From G020350405 sp964513655 (GTDB lineage Bacteria > Planctomycetota > Phycisphaerae > Sedimentisphaerales > Anaerobacaceae): a stretch of 17,882 nt of DNA. Positions 11,626 through 17,882 of the stretch are shown here, piece after piece (position 1 is the stretch's first letter; each line of letters starts with the position of its first letter). The translations under genes were made by a program, and so were the position numbers. Under the pieces are notes generated by a model. That model did no database searches and had not been told where the DNA came from. It worked only from the letters and a program-made list of their open reading frames with translations. The DNA lies in the NCBI GenBank assembly GCA_964513655.1, contig CAZENQ010000059.1:1-17882 (forward strand), in the 5' to 3' direction.

Positions 11626-14600
11626 CTAATAGCAGTAATCCGCAGCATACTGATAAAGATGTTTGACTTCTTCAGCAGTTAAGCACCTGTCGAAAACTAT
11701 CACATCGTCAATATCACCGTTGAAATAGGCATGCCAGCCGGCATCATTTCTATCTCCTATGGTGAAAACCTGCGCGGTGTCTATACTACCCAGACCTGAA
11801 ATATCCCCCGGGGTTGCCAACTCATTCGCATCAACGTAAAGCCTGACAACATCGCTCCTGTCGTAAACCGCCGTCAAGTTGTGCCACGAGCCATCATTGA
11901 ATGTTGCCGTAGTACTCGCACCAGCCCCGGACGAGCTGTCCGAAATTCTGGCGTATAGCTTCCCAGCCTGAATCCACATGTCATAGCCTGGCTTGACGCC
12001 TTTGGCCCTCTTGTTGACAATCATCTGTGCCGATGATGAAGATGTCTTGAACCAAGCGATTATTGTAAAATCAGCTTCTTCTCCAAAATCCAAATCGTCT
12101 TGGTCTCCTACATCGACATAATCAGACGTGCCGTTGAAATCAAGTGCATAGCTTCCCACCCGGCCGGTCACCCAGTTCGGCCCACCGTACAGTGTGCCGT
12201 TATTGTCACTGACTGAATCAGCCGCTGTGGTTCCGCTGCCTTCCTCGAACTTCCAGTGAGAAATCATAGCTGCGCAAACTCCTACTTCATCGGAACCCAT
12301 GTCTACGATGTCATTGCCGTCGCCATCGCCGTCCATCACACGCCAGTCGCCGTCAATGTCCAGCTCGCTCGTTGAGCTGTTGGGGTCATTCGGGTCGCCA
12401 ACGTCAATACAGGGCGAGTTATAAGGAAGGTGATAGTCTCCACTCTCCCAGGTCGCATTCGGTGCATTGGGCTCACCTATGCCGGTCGTCCAGCTCGCTC
12501 CATAGACAGTCCCGTCATTGCTGCCCGCCGAATCATTTGCATCTCCGTCGAACTCCCAGCGGGATATCAGGTTGCCGGTGCCTCCGCTCCACGTAGGACC
12601 GTTCTGATAAAGGTCGCTGATGTCATTGACGGACAAGACCTTGTCATACACCCGGACATCGTCCATCTTGCCGTCAAAATACGCATGGTTGACCTTCCTG
12701 TCCCCGATAACGAAGTCCTGACTGTTATTAATGTCTCCTATCGCCGAAATACTCCCCGAACTGGCTTTATTAACGTCGTCAACATAAATTTTTACCACGT
12801 CATCCCGGTCGTAGAGAACTGCAACATGGTGCCAGTCATTATCGTTAAACGTCTCCGTGGTGTGTGTACCCAACCCTATAGATGTGTTGCCGATTCGGGC
12901 CCATATCTGGCCATTCTGTATGTAAGTGTCGTAACCCTTCGTGTATCCTTTGGCCTTTTTGTTAACCAAAAACCCTGCGCTGGACATGGATGTCTTAAAC
13001 CACAAGCTCACCGAAAAGTCCGTACTTGCCCCAAAATCCAGGCTGTCATCGTTCGGGTCCCCGACGTCGACATAATCGCCATTGCCGTCGAAGCTCAACG
13101 CACGATTCACATCAACCCAGTAACCTGGGCCAACGAACCACGGGTTAACGTCGATGTTGTTGACGCCATCCCAGCCTGCATCCCACTGCCAGTTGTCGCT
13201 GCCGCCGCAGCCTTGCCCGTCGCTGTAGCTGATGTTGGGGTCGAGGCTCGTATTGTCGGTAGCTACCTGGTCGCCGGCACCGTCAGACTGATTGCCCCAG
13301 AGGACACAGTTTTTCACCTCCACGTCGTCGATGTCATCGTGTATGTAGATGCCGCCGCCGTTGGTGTCTGCGAAATTATCCGCTATCGTACAGTTTCGGA
13401 TGAGCGAATCCCCGTCGTTGGTAAGCTCTATGCCGCCGCCGTAGTTGAGGGCCTTATTGCCGGTTATTTCGCAGTTTTTAATCGTCAGGCCCTTCCAGGA
13501 CGATATGCCCCCACCCCCAAAGTCCGGACCGCTCGAATTAAGGGCGCTATTCCCGGATATTGTACAGTTTTCCACGGTCAAGTTGGCGGACCAGCTCTCA
13601 ATCCCACCACCGTATTGAGATGCTTTGTTATCGTTAATGACGCAATTGCTGATTAAAACAGGGCCGATGGGGCTGGAGCCGATCTCACCCACGCAGATAC
13701 CGCCACCGTAACCAGTGTCACCAGTGGCGGAGTTTCCTGTTATCGTGCAGCCTTTTATAGTTGCCGCGTAACAGTCGCGCAGATGGATTGCGCCCCCGTA
13801 GGTGATGGTGGAGTTGCCTGTCAAATCACAGTCCTCTATAAGCACATTGCCGTCATTTACATCATGTATGTTGATTCCAGCGCCCCAGTGACCGCCAGTA
13901 TTGTTGGCTATTGTGCAATTCTTGACCGTTATCTGACCGCCGTGGGCCAGCCCACAGTATACCCCGCGAGGCGTGTTCCCTGAGATATTGCAGTCCGTTA
14001 TCGTCACGTTGGCGTCGCCGCTGCCCGCCAACACCTCGCTGAATATACCTGCGTATGGCCCCGCATGCTCGTTGCCTGAAATCGTACAATTGTTGATATC
14101 GACATCTCCGCCCGTCTGATAAATTCCTTGCTTGTAAAGGTCAAATGCCTCCCCGACCGCAACGTTATTGACGATGTCGCAGCCTTCTATCGTAACATTA
14201 CTGCTATCGCCCCGTATGTGTATTGCCCCTGAGGCGAAGCGGTTATCCGAAAACGTGCAGCCTTTAATCCGTGCGCCGCTATTGTTGCAGTCAATTCCGT
14301 CCATACGACCGTTCGGGTCGCCTTTAAACACGCACCTGTCGATCGTGGGGCTCGAGCCACCCGTACATAGTACCGCCGCGCTTTCGCCAAACGAACAGCC
14401 AAGCCATTGGCCAAATTCATTCTCCAGATACGTTAGTATCGTAAAGCCGATTAGCTGGCAGTTAGGATCCTCGTTGCTGTCCGCGAAGTTGCAGGAGCGT
14501 CTTATCGTGTCGTTCATTGCGTCACCACAGGGCGCTCCCGCCTTAGGGCAAAACGGCGAAATAATGGTCGACGCCACGATATTTGGGTCATTGGGGTCTT

Positions 14601-14835
14601 CGCTTCGGATGACAACATTTTTCCCTTTGGGATCTATTGCGTAATGCCACACCGTGCCTTCGCATTCCCCCTCATAGGTCGTGTTCGCATCAAGCACGAT
14701 TGTATCGCCATCAACCGCGTTATTGTCTATAATGGAATGCAGCTCTGCTGTACTATCAACGTACCAAGTCGTCGACATTGCTGAACGTCCAATACAAACC
14801 GCCAAAATCACACTGAGTAAAATTGCCCTTTTCAT
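11626..14835 (-). CDS. Secreted right-handed beta-helix protein with two LamG-like domains
   Basis: This 1069-residue exported protein has a signal peptide (MKRAILLSVILAVCIGRSAMS). The parallel beta-helix spans about 160-540. Twelve rungs repeat a pattern like I-K-N-C-T-I-x-G-N, starting near 190, 216, 247, 279, 304, 333, 360, 395, 421, 452, 479 and 507, so Cys and Asn form vertical ladders. A LamG-like segment (about 579-745) and a complete LamG domain (about 855-1062) follow, separated by a 'SGDYHLPYNSPCIDVGD...DMGSDE' tail (about 798-850). This looks like a surface or extracellular glycan-binding protein. Polysaccharide-lyase activity is possible but no catalytic residues could be assigned. 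The ATG at 14833-14835 has AAGGAG with an 8-base spacer. The order of elements in the first LamG is unusual (see findings). Confidence 0.9.
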   Translation of the reverse strand: MKRAILLSVILAVCIGRSAMSTTWYVDSTAELHSIIDNNAVDGDTIVLDANTTYEGECEGTVWHYAIDPKGKNVVIRSEDPNDPNIVASTIISPFCPKAGAPCGDAMNDTIRRSCNFADSNEDPNCQLIGFTILTYLENEFGQWLGCSFGESAAVLCTGGSSPTIDRCVFKGDPNGRMDGIDCNNSGARIKGCTFSDNRFASGAIHIRGDSSNVTIEGCDIVNNVAVGEAFDLYKQGIYQTGGDVDINNCTISGNEHAGPYAGIFSEVLAGSGDANVTITDCNISGNTPRGVYCGLAHGGQITVKNCTIANNTGGHWGAGINIHDVNDGNVLIEDCDLTGNSTITYGGAIHLRDCYAATIKGCTITGNSATGDTGYGGGICVGEIGSSPIGPVLISNCVINDNKASQYGGGIESWSANLTVENCTISGNSALNSSGPDFGGGGISSWKGLTIKNCEITGNKALNYGGGIELTNDGDSLIRNCTIADNFADTNGGGIYIHDDIDDVEVKNCVLWGNQSDGAGDQVATDNTSLDPNISYSDGQGCGGSDNWQWDAGWDGVNNIDVNPWFVGPGYWVDVNRALSFDGNGDYVDVGDPNDDSLDFGASTDFSVSLWFKTSMSSAGFLVNKKAKGYTKGYDTYIQNGQIWARIGNTSIGLGTHTTETFNDNDWHHVAVLYDRDDVVKIYVDDVNKASSGSISAIGDINNSQDFVIGDRKVNHAYFDGKMDDVRVYDKVLSVNDISDLYQNGPTWSGGTGNLISRWEFDGDANDSAGSNDGTVYGASWTTGIGEPNAPNATWESGDYHLPYNSPCIDVGDPNDPNSSTSELDIDGDWRVMDGDGDGNDIVDMGSDEVGVCAAMISHWKFEEGSGTTAADSVSDNNGTLYGGPNWVTGRVGSYALDFNGTSDYVDVGDQDDLDFGEEADFTIIAWFKTSSSSAQMIVNKRAKGVKPGYDMWIQAGKLYARISDSSSGAGASTTATFNDGSWHNLTAVYDRSDVVRLYVDANELATPGDISGLGSIDTAQVFTIGDRNDAGWHAYFNGDIDDVIVFDRCLTAEEVKHLYQYAADYCY

Positions 14836-15350
14836 TTTAGTTTCTCCTTAAAAAAAAGTTTTCTATTTCCGCGTTTCGTAAGTTCCTAACTGTTCCGAGT
14901 TTTACCTTTTTCGCGCCAACATTTTCTTTCTCCTTTCATTTGAATTAACTTTGCTTAAATTTTCCCTGTAAAATCTCACTGCTTAAAACGTCTATACCGT
15001 CAGCCGAACCCGCACAAAATCAAAGATACAAAACGGGCCTCCTTAAACATTGTTCCGAACCCCATTAGTGGCAAGACAGGCCTCATTTATCCGCCTTTTC
15101 CCGACTTTCCTTATTGCGCCGTAGTTGCCGCATCTCAGCTTATCTCGCGTTGCCCGTCCACCTACGGGCGGCGCAGAATACCGTCGATAACGAAAAGTAC
15201 TTCCGTGAGGCTGGCAATTTACCAATCAAAATGAAGTTTGAAAAGCTGAGTAGCCGCCATAGAAAAATCTTGACTCAGCCACCGATTTGGCATAATACTT
15301 AGCCTGCTGAATTTAACTGCGTTAATTAATCAGATTGGAGGACTAATAAC
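14836..15350. other. Divergent intergenic region between the beta-helix and DUF5107-TPR genes
   Basis: This 515-bp gap has no convincing gene. On the minus strand a 6-codon mini-ORF (14922-14902, MLARKR) has a strong GAAAGGAG ribosome-binding site about 70 bases before the beta-helix ATG. At 15147-15174 GCGTTGCCCGT and ACGGGCGGCGC form an 11-bp stem (two G-U pairs) with a 6-base loop. A minus-strand 60-codon frame at 15043-15225 has no ribosome-binding site or recognisable motif. No clear promoter for the beta-helix gene was found. Confidence 0.4.
15270..15296 (+). promoter_or_regulatory. Possible promoter of the DUF5107-TPR gene
   Basis: TTGACT (15270-15275) and CATAAT (15291-15296) are good hexamers, but their spacing of 15 bases is short. 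Reading TAATAC as the -10 gives the ideal 17 with a poorer hexamer. Start would be near 15303, about 48 bases before the GTG. Confidence 0.4.
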
Positions 15351-17882
15351 GTGACAAGCAAGAAATCCCGCACAGGACGAATTTTCCTGGTCATATTGGT
15401 CTTTGCCGGTTTTACAACGCCCGGAGTATCCAAAGAATCGTCTGTAAGGATGTGGCAGGAGCCCCGCGTCATTCCTACCTACCTCATCGGTGAACCTGAC
15501 ACCAATCCCAGGTTCTACACCGGCAGAACTTACCAAGGGGCGCAGGGCAGGGTATATCCCTATCCGATGCTCGATGTCCTGACCGACAACCGTCAGGACA
15601 AGACCTACAACGCAGTTTATCTTGAAAACGAATATCTTAAGATTTCGGTTCTGCCGGAGATAGGCGGTCGGCTGTTCAGCGCGCTGGACAAAACGAACAA
15701 TTACGATTTCATCTACCACCAGCACGTTGTAAAACCCGCCCTTATAGGAATGCTCGGCGCCTGGATTTCCGGCGGGATAGAGTGGAACTTCCCCCACCAC
15801 CACAGGCCCTCGGTCTTTATGCCCATCGATTACGTACTGGAGGAACACCCCGACGGCAGTAGCACCATCTGGGTCGGCGAGATAGAGATTCGACACCGAA
15901 TGAAATGGATAGTCGGCCTGACCCTGCACCCGGGCAAGTCATATATTGAGGCCACCATCAGACCTTTCAATAGAACGCCATTCACGCATACTTTCCTGTG
16001 CTTTGCCAATGTCGGTATCCATGCAAGTGACGAGTATCAGGTAGTCTTTCCCCCGAGCACACAGTTCGCGACATACCATACCAAGAACCAGTTTGCACGC
16101 TGGCCCATTTCGCATGAGGTCTTTAATGGAATCGATTACACCAGTGGCGTCGACGTCAGCTGGTGGAAAAATCACCCCGAATGGATTTCTATGTTCGCCT
16201 GGAACTATGAGGATGACTTCTTTGGCGGCTATGACCACGGCAAACGTGCCGGTACTGTTTCGGTCGCCAATCATCACGTTGTCCCGGGCAGAAAATTCTG
16301 GGAATGGAGTAACGGCCCTCGCGGCTGGATGTGGGACAAAATCCTCACCGAAGACGACGGCCCCGAGCTTGAGCTTATGACCGGAGCCTACTCCGACAAT
16401 CAGCCGGATTATAGTTGGCTCCGGCCGTACGAAACCAAAATCATAAAGATGTACTGGTATCCGATTCGCGAATTAGGCGGCATCAAGAACGCCAACCTAA
16501 AGGCCGCCGTCGACCTCGACCTGACAAAGAAGAATAGCGCAAGAATTGCATTTAATACGACGTCCAAATACGAAAACGCAAACGCCCTGCTGCACGCTGG
16601 TGAGGAGATTATCTTTGACCGGCGAATTGACATAAGCCCGGACAAACCTTTTACACAAGAGGTCGCCCTGCCTGACAAGGTAAAAGAACAGAACCTGCGG
16701 GTCTTGTTAAGCTCGGCCGACGGCGAAGAATTGATTGCCTATACGCCCGTCAAGACCGAAAAGGCCCCAATGCCGGAGCCGGTCAAGGCACCGTCTGAGC
16801 CAAAGGATTTCAAGACCGTTGAAGAGCTTTATCTCACCGGCCTGCGACTGGAGCAGTTCCACAACCCCGCACTGCAGCCCTATCCCTTCTACGAGGAGGT
16901 GCTAAGGAGAGACCCGAACAACTACAGGGTCAACGTCGCACTTGGGATCCTTTACTTTAAACGAGGCTTGTTCCAGGACGCCGAGAAATGCTTTGCAAGG
17001 GCCATCGCCCGCGCCACCTATAATTACACCAGCCCGAGAGACGGCGAGGCCTTCTACTATCACGGCCTGGTTCAAAAGTTCCTTGGCAAATACGATGCCG
17101 CGTATGATGACTTATACAAGGCGACGTGGAGCTATGGCTCTCACAGCGCAGCCTACTACCACTTAGCTGAAATTGCCTGTATCAGGAGCGAATTCGATAC
17201 TGCTCTGGAGCACATCGACCGCTGCCTCGCAACAAACGCATGGAACACCAAGGCAATGGACCTGAAGGCCGCGGTTCTAAGGCACCTCGGCAGATTTGAA
17301 CAAGCCGCTGAACTCGCCTCAGATGTCCTGAAGGTCGACCTGCTCGACTTCTGGGCTTCAAACGAGCTGTACCTCGCAAAGTCCGCAATGAAAGCGAAAG
17401 ACGAAGCTGACAAACAGATACGCACTTTAATGAAAAGAATGAGAGGCGACGTCCAGTCACATCTCGAACTGGCGGTCGACTACGGTAACTGCGGCTTATA
17501 CGACGAGGCAATCAAGGTCCTCACAAGACTCCCTGTAGCCGATAGCAGGACCAGCAGCACCTATCCTATGCTCTACTACTACATTGACTTTTACTTAGGC
17601 AAAAGGGGCCAAGCCGAAGGGGCCGAGAGACGCTATAAAATCGCGAGCATGATGCCCGCCGATTACTGCTTCCCCTTCCGCCTGGAATCCATCGAGGTTC
17701 TTCGTACGGCTTTCACAAATAACCCTGCCGATGCCCGCGCACATTATTATCTTGGCAACCTCTTGTATGACCATCAGCCGGAAAATGCCATTAAAGAATG
17801 GGAAAAGTCTGTGGCTATCGATGACACGTTCGCGACGGCGCACCGCAACCTCGGCTTCGCCTACGCCCGTGACCTCGATGAT
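15351..17882 (+). CDS. Exported DUF5107 domain protein with C-terminal TPR repeats (3' end beyond window)
   Basis: The frame is open for 844 codons to the last base with no stop, so the gene continues past the window. The start is a GTG at 15351-15353 with GGAGGA and an 8-base spacer. Residues 1-27 form a signal peptide (basic start, hydrophobic RIFLVILVFAGF). DUF5107 covers about 60-380, with IGGRLFS (104-110), GGIEWNFPHHH (141-151) and EWSNGPRGWMW (318-328) followed by ELMTGAYSDNQPDYSW. Its fold resembles galactose mutarotase, so a carbohydrate substrate is likely, but the reaction is unknown to me. A linker and TPR repeats follow from about 485 to the end (NNYRVNVALGILYFKRGLFQ, ARAHYYLGNLLYD), suggesting protein contacts. 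It is divergent from the beta-helix gene and may belong to the same glycan-use region. Confidence 0.9.
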   Translation, partial: MTSKKSRTGRIFLVILVFAGFTTPGVSKESSVRMWQEPRVIPTYLIGEPDTNPRFYTGRTYQGAQGRVYPYPMLDVLTDNRQDKTYNAVYLENEYLKISVLPEIGGRLFSALDKTNNYDFIYHQHVVKPALIGMLGAWISGGIEWNFPHHHRPSVFMPIDYVLEEHPDGSSTIWVGEIEIRHRMKWIVGLTLHPGKSYIEATIRPFNRTPFTHTFLCFANVGIHASDEYQVVFPPSTQFATYHTKNQFARWPISHEVFNGIDYTSGVDVSWWKNHPEWISMFAWNYEDDFFGGYDHGKRAGTVSVANHHVVPGRKFWEWSNGPRGWMWDKILTEDDGPELELMTGAYSDNQPDYSWLRPYETKIIKMYWYPIRELGGIKNANLKAAVDLDLTKKNSARIAFNTTSKYENANALLHAGEEIIFDRRIDISPDKPFTQEVALPDKVKEQNLRVLLSSADGEELIAYTPVKTEKAPMPEPVKAPSEPKDFKTVEELYLTGLRLEQFHNPALQPYPFYEEVLRRDPNNYRVNVALGILYFKRGLFQDAEKCFARAIARATYNYTSPRDGEAFYYHGLVQKFLGKYDAAYDDLYKATWSYGSHSAAYYHLAEIACIRSEFDTALEHIDRCLATNAWNTKAMDLKAAVLRHLGRFEQAAELASDVLKVDLLDFWASNELYLAKSAMKAKDEADKQIRTLMKRMRGDVQSHLELAVDYGNCGLYDEAIKVLTRLPVADSRTSSTYPMLYYYIDFYLGKRGQAEGAERRYKIASMMPADYCFPFRLESIEVLRTAFTNNPADARAHYYLGNLLYDHQPENAIKEWEKSVAIDDTFATAHRNLGFAYARDLDD

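Noticed and set aside
12430..13656. 408-codon plus-strand frame opposite the beta-helix gene
   Set aside because: It lies wholly antisense to a well-supported gene. It has no ribosome-binding site or domain and arises from the repetitive Asp/Asn/Gly codons of the LamG and helix repeats.
15043..15225. 60-codon minus-strand frame in the divergent gap
   Set aside because: It has no ribosome-binding site and low-complexity basic composition, and it spans the hairpin at 15147-15174; probably not a gene.
15330..15929. 199-codon minus-strand frame opposite the DUF5107 gene
   Set aside because: It overlaps conserved DUF5107 motifs on the other strand, and its composition is not that of a known family.

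Overview
This window looks like a chromosomal carbohydrate-use region from a Planctomycetota bacterium, most likely of the Phycisphaerae/Sedimentisphaerales type. That placement is inferred from gene content. The window holds a large secreted beta-helix/LamG protein ending in the 'SPCIDVGDPNDP...VDMGSDE' style of planctomycete surface proteins. It also has a lone pseudopilin with an H-X9-D C-terminus, a DUF5107-TPR protein, a UroD-fold methyltransferase-like protein and an NCS1-type permease. No tRNA, rRNA, CRISPR array or insertion sequence is visible.

Layout. Positions 1-212 (+) are the 3' end of a sugar-phosphate isomerase/epimerase. It converges on a minus-strand L-rhamnose operon spanning 8479 down to 269. 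The order of transcription is: exported GH78 alpha-L-rhamnosidase, L-rhamnose isomerase (rhaA), UroD-like protein, L-rhamnose/H+ symporter (rhaT), NCS1-family permease, and a 63-residue two-helix membrane protein. Divergent from the rhamnosidase, across a 538-bp gap, is the pseudopilin gene (9018-9851, +). The 515-bp gap after it holds a convincing minus-strand transcription unit of about 170 nt. It has an A/T-rich UP-like block, TTGACA-17-TAAGTT, two stem-loops and an intrinsic terminator, and it carries a possible 25-codon ORF. Next come sppA (10367-11425, -) with a near-consensus promoter, and the beta-helix/LamG gene (11626-14835, -) with its own terminator. After another 515-bp divergent gap, the DUF5107-TPR gene (15351 onward, +) runs off the right edge.

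How the genes fit together. The rhamnosidase would release terminal L-rhamnose from a plant or algal glycan outside the cytoplasm. RhaT would import it and RhaA would convert it to L-rhamnulose. The kinase and aldolase steps are not in this window. The UroD-like protein lies between rhaA and rhaT, so it probably handles something that comes with the rhamnose; removing methyl groups from O-methyl-rhamnose is one hypothesis. The beta-helix/LamG and DUF5107-TPR proteins are both exported and are plausible partners in glycan binding or processing.

The points most worth a second look are: the small-RNA/small-peptide unit at 10051-10256; the apparently circularly permuted LamG domain nested inside another domain of the beta-helix protein; the UroD-like protein whose third metal-ligand Cys appears to be His; the 63-residue permease partner; and the hairpin over the rhaT ribosome-binding site.
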